A stretch of 64,000 bases of DNA from positions 51,791-115,790 of the forward strand of contig DATKDW010000025.1 of assembly GCA_035512495.1 (NCBI GenBank), written 5' to 3'. Both the position numbers and the translations under genes were made by a program. The notes under the pieces are model-generated. The model made no database searches, was not told the DNA's origin, and saw only the letters and a list, made by a program, of their open reading frames with translations. Positions 1-10,094 of this stretch are shown here, in pieces (the stretch's first letter is position 1; each line of letters starts with the position of its first letter). Source of the DNA: Acidimicrobiales bacterium (lineage in GTDB: Bacteria > Actinomycetota > Acidimicrobiia > Acidimicrobiales > CADCSY01).

Positions 1-600
1 CCACTCGAGCTGGTCGTCGGAGACGCCGCCGGTGGGCAGGCGCGGGAGGCTGGTGTCGAGCACCGCAAGGGTGACGCCCGGGAGGGCAACCTCCTGGACC
101 GAGGGCGAGCCGATCTCGACCTCGTGGTACGACTCATGGTTCCCCTGGATCCAGATGAGCTGCTCTCCGAAGGCCGACCCGTAGCAGTCGTGGAACGCTT
201 GGACCTGGTCGAGGGTGCCGTCTGCGGTGAGGTCGCCCTTGACCACCACGACGTCGGGGTCGACGGCCGAGATCTCCGCCACCGCCGCCCGGTTCATGAC
301 CTCGGGGTAGGGGGTCTCGCCCGGCTCGACGCTGAAGGTGGGAGCGGTGGAACGGCCTCCGAGCACCCCGGCCACCTCCTCTCCGAAGTGGACGTCGTTG
401 ACCGCCGCCACGGTGGCGAGGCGCTCGCCGGGCGGCCGGTCGAGGGTGCGGAACGACAGTCCCGCCACCTCGTGGTGGCTGCCGGGCTCCAAGCCGATGA
501 CGTGGACGACCTCCACCCCGTCGAAGGCGACGGCCTCGTCATCGGCCACGGTGGTGAGCTCGAGGGTCACACCGGTGACCGTAGACGGAGCGGCGGGCAT
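1..600 (-). CDS. Metallophosphoesterase (calcineurin-like), C-terminus beyond the window
   Basis: The open frame runs from an ATG at 598-600 leftward off the window edge, giving 200 codons without a stop. The translation holds calcineurin-like phosphoesterase metal-binding motifs in order: VNDVHF (D-x-H), VVKGDLT (G-D) and IQGNHESYH (G-N-H-E). These bind a dinuclear metal centre that hydrolyses phosphomonoesters or diesters; the substrate cannot be told. No signal peptide or membrane segment is visible at the N-terminus, so a cytoplasmic location is likely. The last metal-ligand histidines lie outside the window. No strong ribosome site precedes the ATG, so the start is moderately sure. It lies 80 bases downstream of the carboxylase epsilon gene on the same strand. 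Confidence 0.85.
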   Translation of the reverse strand, partial: MPAAPSTVTGVTLELTTVADDEAVAFDGVEVVHVIGLEPGSHHEVAGLSFRTLDRPPGERLATVAAVNDVHFGEEVAGVLGGRSTAPTFSVEPGETPYPEVMNRAAVAEISAVDPDVVVVKGDLTADGTLDQVQAFHDCYGSAFGEQLIWIQGNHESYHEVEIGSPSVQEVALPGVTLAVLDTSLPRLPTGGVSDDQLEW

Positions 601-680
601 CCCGGCACCGCGGAGCCGTCCGGGGGCGGCGGCCGAACGACGGAGGACGGCTCGCCTCAGGCCCGGGTCCGGGGTTTGGA

Positions 681-868
681 CTACGCCCAGGGCCGGTCGC
701 GGCGCACCGGGATGGGCCGGCGCCACCAGCGGCCGGAGAAGCGCCACGCGGGGGTCGCCCCCGCGGGGCCGGCGGGGTCGGCGACGATCACCGGCCGCGG
801 CCAGCTGAGCTCGACGGCCGCCATGATGGCGGCGAGCTCCTCGTCGGTGGGGGTGGGCCGGACCGCCA

Positions 869-869
<1 letters not shown>
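681..869 (-). CDS. accE: Acyl-CoA carboxylase epsilon subunit (small)
   Basis: A 62-residue protein starting with GTG whose first base coincides with the last stop-codon base of the carboxyltransferase gene, implying translational coupling. The N-terminus (VRPTPTDEELAAIMAAV) followed by a short linker and a Trp/Arg-rich C-terminus matches the small epsilon subunits of actinobacterial acyl-CoA carboxylases, which bind the beta subunit and help assemble the complex with the biotinylated alpha subunit. The identification rests on position, size and this short motif; the family is poorly conserved, so a search with the epsilon-subunit profile would settle it. Confidence 0.75.
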
Positions 870-2428
<1,559 letters not shown>

Positions 2429-2477
2429 GATCGGCAGGCTACCGGAGCCCTCCGGGAGGCCACCAAAGGGCTCGGGG

Positions 2478-3350
2478 TCAGCGCCGACGGGCGGCCAGGC
2501 GCCCGACCCGGTCGACGAGGCGAAGGTCGTCGAGGCGCGCCGCCACTGCGGGGAGGGCATCGGTCGGGCCGGTCCAGCGCCAGACGTCGACCGTGCCGAC
2601 ATCGCAGTCGGTCCGCAGGGTCGCCAGGGTGCGGAACAGCATCGCCTCGTCCCGGTGGGCGGCGAGGGTCGCGGCGAGCTTGGGCGAGCTGCGCACCGAC
2701 ACCTCCCACTGCCCGGGAGCGTCGGGGATGTCCTCCAGGTGGCCGTAGCGGGCCAGGACGGCGGCAGCCGACTTGGCGCCCCACCCCGGGAGCCCGGGGA
2801 AGCCATCGGCGGTGTCACCGACAAGGGCCAGGTAGTCGGGGATCGACGCCGGCGAAACACCGAACTTCTCGACGATGGCGCCGGCGTCGAGCAGGGCACC
2901 CTTGCGCCGGTCGAGCTGCACGACCTTGCCGCCCACGCACTGTCCGAGGTCCTTGTCGGGCGTGCAGATGAAGACGCGCTCCACCCGCTCGTCGTCAGCC
3001 GCCACCCGGGCGGCGGCAGCCAGGGCGTCGTCGGCCTCGTCGGCGACCATCCCCCACACCGTGAACCCCGCCGCCGCCAGAGCCTCCTCGAGGATGGGGA
3101 ACTGGGCGTGGAGCTCCTCGTCGATCCCGCTGCCGTCCTTGTAGGTGGGCCACAGGTCGTTGCGCCACGACTCGATGACCGTGTCGCACGCCACCCCCAG
3201 GTGGGTGGCGCCCTCCTCCAGCATCCCGAGCACGGAGCCCAGCACACCCCGCACCCCCGCAACCTCCTCGCCGTCGGCGTTGGTGCGCGAAGGCATGGCG
3301 TAGAAGTGTCGGAACAGCTCGTAGGTCCCGTCGACGAGGTGCACCTGCAT
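2478..3350 (-). CDS. 5'-3' exonuclease (PolA N-domain/FEN-like)
   Basis: A 290-residue stand-alone 5'-3' exonuclease related to the N-terminal domain of DNA polymerase I. Metal-site and helical-clamp motifs are visible: [14 protein letters not shown] at the N-terminus, TPDKDLGQ (family TGDKDLAQ), and the H3TH-like [20 protein letters not shown]. Such proteins remove RNA primers or flaps during replication and repair. The ATG at 3348-3350 is chosen because AGGAG lies seven bases upstream. It is divergent from the RelA-like gene with about 64 bases between starts. The final residues are Arg/Leu-rich and not conserved. Confidence 0.92.
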   Translation of the reverse strand: MQVHLVDGTYELFRHFYAMPSRTNADGEEVAGVRGVLGSVLGMLEEGATHLGVACDTVIESWRNDLWPTYKDGSGIDEELHAQFPILEEALAAAGFTVWGMVADEADDALAAAARVAADDERVERVFICTPDKDLGQCVGGKVVQLDRRKGALLDAGAIVEKFGVSPASIPDYLALVGDTADGFPGLPGWGAKSAAAVLARYGHLEDIPDAPGQWEVSVRSSPKLAATLAAHRDEAMLFRTLATLRTDCDVGTVDVWRWTGPTDALPAVAARLDDLRLVDRVGRLAARRR

Positions 3351-3414
3351 GGCATTGCTCCTGCTCAGAGGCGGTTTTCGTGTCGTCGACGGCGAGGCTG
3401 CGAGTAGCGTCTCG

Positions 3415-4106
3415 ATGATGCCGCGACAGGAGCTGGAGTACAGCACGTCGCAGGTGAATCGGGCGGGCAAGACGCTCCGCTACTACCTCGATGGCCGCGA
3501 GAAGAACCCGGCCAAGATCCGGAACGCCATCCTGGTCATCCAGGATTTCCGGGCTGCTCACGCCTACCCGCTCACCAAGGCGGGGATGGGCGTTCGATCG
3601 ATGGTGCGCACCGCCGGGTACGCGCCTCATGTGTCACAACGACTGAAGCGCCTGCCGACCATCCTTGACAAGCTCAAGCGGGAGCCCACGATGAGCCTGG
3701 CCAACATGCAGGACATCGGCGGTTGCCGTGCGGTCCTGCCTACGGTCGCAGCCGTCTACGCAGTCACGAAGAACTCCACGCTTCGGAAGCGCCAGACGTC
3801 GACCAAGGACTACATCGAGCGTCCGGCTCCGGCTACAGAGGTCTGCACGTGATCGTTCTGTACGACGACAGGCGCATCGAGGTCCAGCTGCGCACTCCGG
3901 CTCAACACGACTGGGCCGTGACGGTGGAACGGCTGGGCGGTCGGCTCGATGTTGATCTCAAGAGCGGACGCGGCCCAGTTGAGGTGCTCATCCTGCTCCA
4001 GCTCATCAGCGAGGCCATGGCGCTCGAAGAGCGAGGAGAGTCGGTCCCGAGCAGCCTGGAGCAAGAGATCACGCGACGCCGTGCGGCCGCCGACGCCTTT
4101 CTATGA
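3415..4106 (+). pseudogene. RelA/SpoT-domain (alarmone synthetase-like) gene, frameshifted
   Basis: The first frame (ATG at 3415 or 3418) encodes a helical N-terminus and the synthetase fold start (GYAPHVSQRLKR, MQDIGGCRAVLP, TKDYIERP) and then stops at 3850-3852. The rest continues in another frame from about 3823-3828: SGYRGLHVIVLYDD, EVQLRTPAQHDWAV, ending at 4106. Joining the frames after IERP by adding one base restores the conserved RelA/SpoT nucleotidyltransferase order KDYI-x-RP-x-SGYRGLHV, so one base has been lost here or mis-sequenced. No HD hydrolase domain is present, so the intact protein would be a short alarmone-synthetase-like protein, possibly a toxSAS toxin. A small gene follows on the same strand. 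Programmed frameshifting is possible but no slippery run is obvious. Confidence 0.8.
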
Positions 4107-4157
4107 TCTCACTTGCCGACCGCCCAACCTGACGGCCACGGGTGTAGCGTGATCCGC

Positions 4158-4415
4158 ATGGCAAGGGATCTTGTGCATTTCTTGCTCGTCTTCGACCACG
4201 AGACTGGCGAGCTCACCGAGCAAATCGACTTCGGTGGCAACTCCGAGGCGGCTGTCCGCGCCTACTCGGCGTGCGAGGAGACATACCGCGACAAGGCACG
4301 AGTCGAAGTGGTCCTCATCGCCTCAGATTCGATCGACACGATCCGAAGCACCCACTCGAACTACTTCGACGGCACCATCGTCCACGCTTCGCGGTTCCTC
4401 GCCGGACTCGGCTGA
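4158..4415 (+). CDS. Small conserved-looking hypothetical protein next to the RelA-like gene
   Basis: An 85-residue acidic protein beginning MARDLVHFLLVFDHETGEL and containing alternating beta and alpha patterns (VEVVLIASDSIDTIRSTHSNYF). No family is recognised with certainty. It lies 51 bases after the broken RelA/SpoT-domain gene and 42 bases before the methyltransferase, all on the plus strand. The compact beta-alpha-beta look and the pairing with a small alarmone-synthetase-like gene make an antitoxin or immunity role conceivable, but that is inference. A GTG nine bases upstream (4149) is an alternative start. Confidence 0.65.
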   Translation: MARDLVHFLLVFDHETGELTEQIDFGGNSEAAVRAYSACEETYRDKARVEVVLIASDSIDTIRSTHSNYFDGTIVHASRFLAGLG

Positions 4416-4457
4416 GCGGCTCGGCCGTTCACCGGCCGCCATCGCAGGGGGGCCACC

Positions 4458-5366
4458 TTGGCCAAGGCAGACTTCGACGAGATCTACACCTCGCCTGATC
4501 CTCGCCGGTACTACTCGACCCTGAGCGAGCACGATTACCAGATCCCCGCGCACAGCGGCGCTGTCTTCGGTCAACTCGCTGATGCGTTCGCTGCGGGCCC
4601 AAACTCGCGCGTCGTCGACCTGTGCTGCTCCTACGGCGTCAACGCCACCGTGCTCAAGCACGACCTGGAGTTCGACGAGATCATCCGGCACTACTGCGAT
4701 CCGCCGGTCGACGACCTCGAGAGCGCGGAGCTCCTCGCTCTCGACCAGGAGTGGTATGCCACGCACCGGCGAGTCGACCCCACCCGGGTCAGCGGGGTCG
4801 ACAGCTCGGCTCCCGCGATCTCCTACGCGACCGCGGCAGGCATCCTCGACGCGGGATTCGCGGAGGATCTCGAGGGGAGCGACCCCTCACCGGCGCTCGC
4901 CCGCGAGCTCCGCGATGCCGACCTGATCACCGTATCGGGTGGGATCGGCTACATCACCGATCGGACGATCGACCGCGTCCTGCGCTGCGCCCGCAGCCCG
5001 CGCCTCGCCGTGCTGTGCCTGCGATGGGTCGACTTCGCCCCGATCGTGGACGCGGGCGCCGCGCACGGCCTCGTGACCGAGCGCCTCGACGAGGCCACCT
5101 TCCCGCAACGACGTTTCGCCGACACCGAAGAACGCCTCTACGTCCAGCATGAGCTCGATCGGCTGGGGGTCGGGCAGAAAGGTCGGGAGGAGGATGGCTA
5201 CCACCACACCGACCTCTACCTGCTCCGTCCTGAGCAGGAGGTCCTGGCGCGACCCCTCGATGCCCTCATCGAGCCGGCAGGCGCCATCGACGACGCTGGA
5301 AATCGATGGTCGAAGACCGACGAGGTCGACGTCTCCGTGTTCACCAGCGGCCAGGGCCTCCGGTGA
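4458..5366 (+). CDS. Class I SAM-dependent methyltransferase-like protein
   Basis: A 302-residue protein with a Rossmann-type SAM-binding motif near residues 50-60 (RVVDLCCSYGVNATVL) and a later acidic loop (VSGVDSSAPAISYA). The middle contains an unusually long acidic insertion before the third strand (DADLITVSGGIGYI). The start codon is TTG, supported by the purine-rich AGGGGGG about eight bases upstream. Substrate is unknown. The distance from the upstream small gene (42 bases) allows co-transcription. Confidence 0.75.
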   Translation: MAKADFDEIYTSPDPRRYYSTLSEHDYQIPAHSGAVFGQLADAFAAGPNSRVVDLCCSYGVNATVLKHDLEFDEIIRHYCDPPVDDLESAELLALDQEWYATHRRVDPTRVSGVDSSAPAISYATAAGILDAGFAEDLEGSDPSPALARELRDADLITVSGGIGYITDRTIDRVLRCARSPRLAVLCLRWVDFAPIVDAGAAHGLVTERLDEATFPQRRFADTEERLYVQHELDRLGVGQKGREEDGYHHTDLYLLRPEQEVLARPLDALIEPAGAIDDAGNRWSKTDEVDVSVFTSGQGLR

Positions 5367-5468
5367 CCGGCCTCCCCCAATCCGCCTGCCGCTCCTGCGA
5401 CGGAAGCTACGCGCAGCGTCAGTGACCGAGGAGCGCCATCCCAAGCGGGCACCTCGGGGGGCCACCCG

Positions 5469-7427
5469 CTACCAAATCGAGACGCGCAGCTCCGGGTCAA
5501 GCCACAGGCCATCACCGGGAGCGGTACCGAATGCGTCGTGGAAGGCGTCGACGTTGCGAACCGCATTCGCACGAAACTCCGGCGGAGAATGAGGACCGAG
5601 CGACAGGCGCTGGATCGCGTAGGCCTCCCGGAGGACCACTCGCCAAACGAGCGCCCAGCCGATGAAGAAGCGCTGGTCGCCTGTGAGCCCGTCGATGACG
5701 GGCGCATCCTCACCGCTAGCTCCGAGGCTGAGCCGGTAGGCGTGGTGGGCAACCGTCACGCCGCCAAGGTCCCCGATGTTCTCGCCCACGGTGAGGCCGC
5801 CGTTCACCGTGTGCCTCGGGTCGAGGCCTCGCGGTGACAGGCAGTCGTACTGCTCGATCAGCGCCTTGACCTTCACGTCGAAGCGCGCGCGGTCCTCGGG
5901 CGTCCACCAGTCCCGGAGTGTGCCATCACCGTCGTAGCGAGAACCCTGGTCGTCGAAGCCGTGGCCGATCTCGTGGCCGATCACCGCACCGATGGCGCCA
6001 TAGTTGTACGCCGGATCGACGTCTGGATCGAAGAACGGCGGCTGCAGGATGGCCGCCGGGAAGACGATCTCGTTCATCGGCGGGTTGTAGTAGGCGTTCA
6101 CCGTCTGCGGCGTCATGTGCCACTCGTTGCGGTCCACCGGGCCCTCAAGCTTGCCAAGCTGGTACTCGAACGCGAACGCGTCGGCCCGGCGGATGTTCCC
6201 GATGAGGTCGTGGGGGTCGACCTCGAGGCTCGAGTAGTCGCGCCACTTCACCGGCTTGCCGATCTTCGGGGTGAACGCCGCCAGCTTCGCGAGCGCCCGC
6301 TGCCGCGTCTCGTCCGCCATCCACTCGAGGTCAGTGATGCGCCGCCGGTACGCCTCGAGGAGGTTCTCCACGAGCTGCGCCATCTGCGCCTCGGCTTTCG
6401 GCGGGTAGTGGCGCTCGACGTATCGCTTCCCCACCGCCTCACCGAGCACCGCCTGGACGAGCCCGACGCCCCGCTTCCACCGCTCACGCAGCTGGGGAGC
6501 CCCGGTGAGCGTCCTGCCGTAGAAGTCGAAGTGCGCCTCGACGAACGCGCTCGAGAGGTACGGCGCCTGGGACGCGAGCACCCGCCAGCTGCTCCAGTGC
6601 TTCCAGGAGTCCAGATCCACCTCCTCGAGCAGGCGGCTGGTCGCCTCGACGACGTCGGGCTGGGCGACCACCACCTCCGCCCATGCCTGCTCGGTGATCC
6701 CGCCGGCCGTGAACAGCCGCGGCGCGACCGGCAGCAGTGCCTCCAGCTCGTCTGCGGATCGCAGGTTGTAGGTCTTCACCGCATCGCGGACGGCGGTCCG
6801 ATCCCAGTGCGCGTCCGCCAGCCGCGTCTCCAGGCCGATCACGGCATCTGCCTCCTCGCCGCCGCCGATGCCGGCGAGGTCCATCAGGCCGATCATGGAC
6901 GAGCGGTAGGCGACACGGAGCGCTTCGTGCTCGTCGAGCCGGTAGTAGGACTCGTCGGGCAGCCCGAGGCCGCTCTGGAAGAGGTGCAGGACGTTCCGGC
7001 TCGGGTTGCCCTTGTCGACGCCGACGTGCATCGAGAGCGGGCCTCCGACACCGAGACGGAGGAGCTCGCCGAGGAGCTGGACGAGCGCCTCCCGGTCGTG
7101 GATCGCCGCCACGCGTTCGAAGAGCGGTCGCAGCGGGGCAGCCCCGGCGGCCTCGACCGCCGCCTCGTCCATGAAGCTGGTGTACAGGTCGCCGATCTGC
7201 TGCAGCTCAGTGCCGCGAGGTGCCTCAGAGGCCGCCGCCTCCTCGATGATCGCCCGCACGTTCGCCTCCGCCTCGTCCCGCAGTATTTCGAAGGAACCGT
7301 GGACAGAACGGTCCTCCGGGATCGACACCGTCGCAGCCCAGGTGCCGTTGACGTGGCCGAACAGATCGTCCTGAGGGCGGATGGTGACATCGAAGTCGTG
7401 CGACCGCGGTGGGTCAGTAGTGGTCAC
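5469..7427 (-). CDS. M13-family zinc metallopeptidase (PepO/neprilysin-like)
   Basis: A 652-residue M13 endopeptidase. The zinc motif is VIGHEIGHGFDDQG (His485, Glu486, His489), preceded by the substrate-binding VNAYYNP and followed by GENIGDLGG, which supplies the third zinc ligand; the usual family form is GENIADLGG. The C-terminus ends in SIW, similar to the CxxW ending of the family without the cysteine. The GTG at 7425-7427 is the start because AGGAG lies seven bases upstream. No signal peptide or membrane anchor is seen, so it is probably cytoplasmic, as in several bacterial members. It is convergent with the methyltransferase gene. Confidence 0.93.
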   Translation of the reverse strand: MTTTDPPRSHDFDVTIRPQDDLFGHVNGTWAATVSIPEDRSVHGSFEILRDEAEANVRAIIEEAAASEAPRGTELQQIGDLYTSFMDEAAVEAAGAAPLRPLFERVAAIHDREALVQLLGELLRLGVGGPLSMHVGVDKGNPSRNVLHLFQSGLGLPDESYYRLDEHEALRVAYRSSMIGLMDLAGIGGGEEADAVIGLETRLADAHWDRTAVRDAVKTYNLRSADELEALLPVAPRLFTAGGITEQAWAEVVVAQPDVVEATSRLLEEVDLDSWKHWSSWRVLASQAPYLSSAFVEAHFDFYGRTLTGAPQLRERWKRGVGLVQAVLGEAVGKRYVERHYPPKAEAQMAQLVENLLEAYRRRITDLEWMADETRQRALAKLAAFTPKIGKPVKWRDYSSLEVDPHDLIGNIRRADAFAFEYQLGKLEGPVDRNEWHMTPQTVNAYYNPPMNEIVFPAAILQPPFFDPDVDPAYNYGAIGAVIGHEIGHGFDDQGSRYDGDGTLRDWWTPEDRARFDVKVKALIEQYDCLSPRGLDPRHTVNGGLTVGENIGDLGGVTVAHHAYRLSLGASGEDAPVIDGLTGDQRFFIGWALVWRVVLREAYAIQRLSLGPHSPPEFRANAVRNVDAFHDAFGTAPGDGLWLDPELRVSIW

Positions 7428-7650
7428 GCGCTGGCTCCTGTGATGATCGACGTGGTGCGACGAGATGGTGCCATGGACTGCGAACACATGACACTGCCGC
7501 TCGGCGCCTGACGCCGCGGCGAACGCACCCGCACCGATTGATCACCGGCTCGCGCGGACACACCCCAGCGGCACGTCGCACCTATCGCCCGCGCCGAACG
7601 ACGCCAAGCGGTTCAGCCCAAGCCCGCGCTATCGGCGCTTCGCGCGCTGG

Positions 7651-8481
7651 TCAGAAATGAAGCACTTCGAGGATCTGCGGCCATGCACGTTCACCGAGCG
7701 CGGCGTCAGCGCTCGGGTTGCCACCCCGCGCCATCTCACTGGATGGCTCGACGGCGGGTTCGCCGGGAAGACGGGCGTGGTGCCCGGCGCCCCGCCCGAT
7801 GATGATGTCCACATCTCGGCCCTGTCGGCGTTCGGCGAGCTGACGGGCGAAGAGGTCTGACGGCCAGAGCTGATCGTCGTCGCCTGCGACGAGAACGAGG
7901 CGTGCCGGGGAGTCTTCGACTCGAAGCGCCGCTCGCTCCGCTTGGACTGGATCGACACGAAGGCTGTGCTCGTACATCGGCCGGTACGCGATCGGTTCCG
8001 GTGGAACTGGCCAGTCATCGTCGTAGTTGACGAACGGGAGCGGCTTGCCTTGCCATGTCCAAGACGACCGCTGCGGTCGGAGGTTCCCGTCGTGGCCAGC
8101 GCCGAGGTTCCCCCACGTCACCGAGGTCGGAGCGAAGCCGACGACGACGTTGACTCGGGCGTCGCGCACGGCGACCGCGAGCGCGGCTTCGGCTCCCTTG
8201 GACGTGCCCACGATGCCGAGCCGGCTCGGTGCGTGCTCCACCAGGACATCCAGCGCTAAGACAAAGGTTTTGAGCGGGATCTCGCAGATGCCGGGCGCCT
8301 GGCCGGAGCCACCGAAGTACCGCAACGTCGCGGCCGCGCACCCGGCTTCAGCGAACAAGCGGGCCCGGCTGTTGTCGACGCGACCGCTGGATCCAGCGAT
8401 CACGAGAACTCCCGCGACGGGGTCCATGTCCGGCAGGAAGAGTGTCCCATCCGGAAGTCGGTCCGACGTGAGCTCCTTCAC
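7651..8481 (-). CDS. BAAT-type acyl-CoA thioester hydrolase / alpha-beta hydrolase
   Basis: A 276-residue alpha/beta hydrolase of the bile-acid-CoA:amino-acid N-acyltransferase C-terminal type. The nucleophile elbow GTSKGAEAAL carries the catalytic Ser; the acid lies in VAGDDDQLWPSD and the His in GAGHHARLP. An oxyanion-type GSSGRVDN segment follows the first strand. The GTG start at 8479-8481 overlaps the TGA of the upstream DUF402 gene as GTGA, so the two are translationally coupled. The substrate is unknown; family members act on acyl-CoA thioesters. Confidence 0.82.
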   Translation of the reverse strand: MKELTSDRLPDGTLFLPDMDPVAGVLVIAGSSGRVDNSRARLFAEAGCAAATLRYFGGSGQAPGICEIPLKTFVLALDVLVEHAPSRLGIVGTSKGAEAALAVAVRDARVNVVVGFAPTSVTWGNLGAGHDGNLRPQRSSWTWQGKPLPFVNYDDDWPVPPEPIAYRPMYEHSLRVDPVQAERAALRVEDSPARLVLVAGDDDQLWPSDLFARQLAERRQGRDVDIIIGRGAGHHARLPGEPAVEPSSEMARGGNPSADAALGERAWPQILEVLHF

Positions 8482-9188
8482 GTAGAGAGCGTGACTCTCG
8501 AACCAGGCGGCGTCGCGACTTGGCCCGCGAAGTCGTGAGGGAGTTCTGGTGCATCCCACCCATCCGGGACACTCCAGCTCGACCAACTGGAGCTGAAGGG
8601 CCCCGTCCGAGCTGCAATCTCCCGCTCCACTCGCTGGGCTTCGACCCTCACCGCCTCCTCGACTTCGGAAGCGAAGATGCCCCGTTCGATGCCGGCCCGG
8701 AAGGGTTCCTCGTCCTTCCATGTCCATGATCCGTCCGGCGCCACCACGATGTCGATGACCAAGTCGAGGGTGTCGTACCCACGAGCCCACCTTTGGAGGG
8801 GAAGCTGGAAGTTCACATACCAGTGCGCGAAGCGACCGTCGGCATACCAGGTGGCAGCAACGCTTGCCCAACGCCCGGCCCGGATGAAAGACAGGCTCGT
8901 CCCTCGAGCAGGGACACCTCGGTAGTGCCACCGTCGAGATGCGAGCGAAACGAGCTGGCGCTCCTCACGCGGGAGGCGTTCGCGGCCAGGAAAGAACCGG
9001 CTCGTCGCGAAACAGCCCACCACGCCTGCGGGGCACCAGTGCACGAGCTCCTCACCATCGTCGGCGACGACAAGAGCGGGACGGGCGGCCCACAGGAGGC
9101 CGTCCCAGACCTCACGGGCGATGATCAGTGAGCCCGGCTCAAACACGTCCACGAGTATCGCGGGGTCGAAGCAGGCCGCACAGAACAA
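8478..9188 (-). CDS. DUF402 domain protein
   Basis: A 236-residue protein with the DUF402 pattern: FEPGSLIIAREVWDG at the N-terminus, VVADDGEELVHWCPAG, then WYVNFQLPLQR and DLVIDIVVAPDGSWTWKDEEPF. DUF402 members include nucleoside di- and triphosphate phosphatases; whether this one is active is unknown. The ATG at 9188 is used; a GTG at 9152, closer to the conserved region, is an alternative start. The 3' end overlaps the hydrolase start by four bases. Confidence 0.8.
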   Translation of the reverse strand: MFCAACFDPAILVDVFEPGSLIIAREVWDGLLWAARPALVVADDGEELVHWCPAGVVGCFATSRFFPGRERLPREERQLVSLASRRWHYRGVPARGTSLSFIRAGRWASVAATWYADGRFAHWYVNFQLPLQRWARGYDTLDLVIDIVVAPDGSWTWKDEEPFRAGIERGIFASEVEEAVRVEAQRVEREIAARTGPFSSSWSSWSVPDGWDAPELPHDFAGQVATPPGSRVTLST

Positions 9189-9352
9189 GCGCCCCGAACT
9201 CCGCAGGCGACCGCTGCCACGACGCCGACGATCGGCGCGTGAGCGATGCGACGGCGGATTGAGATATCACGTCGAGGACGTGGTCGTTGACGAGGATCAT
9301 CGTCGGTGCGGAATCGCGCGACGCCGGTGCCGTGAGCACGAGTTGGAGGGTA

Positions 9353-9378
9353 TCCTTACGACGGCGTACATGTAAGGA
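9353..9378. promoter_or_regulatory. Inverted repeat overlapping the vapB ribosome site (probable autoregulatory operator)
   Basis: Perfect 7-bp arms TCCTTAC (9353-9359) and GTAAGGA (9372-9378) are separated by 12 bases. The right arm overlaps the AAGGAGG ribosome-binding site of the antitoxin gene. AbrB-fold antitoxins commonly bind such symmetric sites upstream of their own operon, so autoregulation is inferred. Binding is not shown by sequence alone. Confidence 0.55.
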
Positions 9379-9386
9379 GGATGGTC

Positions 9387-9635
9387 GTGGAAGCAGCTGC
9401 GAGGGTGACATCCAAGGGCCAGGTAACCGTCCCGAAGGCCGTCCGTGACGCACTCGGCATCTCTGAGGGTGACGAACTCGTCTTCCGAGTCGAAGGAAAC
9501 CGGGCCGTCGTGGCCAGGACCCGAGACTTCCTTGAGCTGGCTGGGAGCATCGCCGTGCCGGCGCGGAGGCGCAACGTTGCCTGGGATGAGGTGATCCGCC
9601 GAACACGCGCGACGCGGGCAGCAGCCCGACGGTGA
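9387..9635 (+). CDS. vapB: AbrB/SpoVT-family antitoxin (VapB-type)
   Basis: An 82-residue protein with the swapped-hairpin AbrB DNA-binding motif VTSKGQVTVPKAVRDALG followed by GDELVFRVEGNRAVV and a basic C-terminus that would wrap the toxin. The GTG at 9387 is preferred to an ATG at 9381 because AAGGAGG ends at 9380, leaving a normal six-base spacer. The gene overlaps the toxin start by four bases (GTGA). It should neutralise the PIN toxin and repress the operon through the inverted repeat at 9353-9378. Confidence 0.9.
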   Translation: MEAAARVTSKGQVTVPKAVRDALGISEGDELVFRVEGNRAVVARTRDFLELAGSIAVPARRRNVAWDEVIRRTRATRAAARR

Positions 9636-10033
9636 GCGCGTTCGTCGACACCAACATCCTGGTTCGCCACTTGACCGGTGACCCACCCGACCTCGCTGCG
9701 CGAGCCAGCGCGTATCTCGCGCAGGCCAACGAGCTCCTCCTCACTGATTTGATCACCGCCGAGACGGTGTACGTCCTCGAGTCGTTCTATGAGGCTCCCC
9801 GGGACCAGATCGCCGAGGCAATCCGCTCGCTGCTCGCGTTCGAATCGATCACCTGCGTGGACCCGGCTCTCCTCCTCAGGGCCGTGGAGGTCTACGAAAT
9901 TGATCGCATCGACTTCGCCGAGGCCTACCTCGTTGCGTGCGCAGAGTCGACGGGTATCGGCGAGATCCTGTCGTTCGACCGGTCCGTCGACCGCGTGGCA
10001 ACCGTCCAGCGGACAGAACCACCTCCGACCTGA
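9632..10033 (+). CDS. vapC: PIN-domain toxin (VapC-type ribonuclease)
   Basis: A 133-residue PIN-domain protein. The acidic active site is visible: Asp in AFVDTNILVRHL, Glu in ITAETVYVLE, Asp in DRIDFAEAYLVA and Asp in ILSFDRSVDRV. PIN toxins cleave tRNA or rRNA in a Mg2+-dependent way. It is translationally coupled to the AbrB-type antitoxin (GTGA overlap), making a complete type II toxin-antitoxin module. RNA target unknown. Confidence 0.92.
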   Translation: MSAFVDTNILVRHLTGDPPDLAARASAYLAQANELLLTDLITAETVYVLESFYEAPRDQIAEAIRSLLAFESITCVDPALLLRAVEVYEIDRIDFAEAYLVACAESTGIGEILSFDRSVDRVATVQRTEPPPT

Positions 10034-10094
10034 CCTACACATCACGCTTGCAGATCAACAGATCGGGGCCGGCGGTCGGTCGGCCATGTCCTGG

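Noticed and set aside
10067..10085. GGCCG/CGGCC hairpin between vapC and the ABC ATPase
   Set aside because: Short and likely by chance; not enough to call a terminator.
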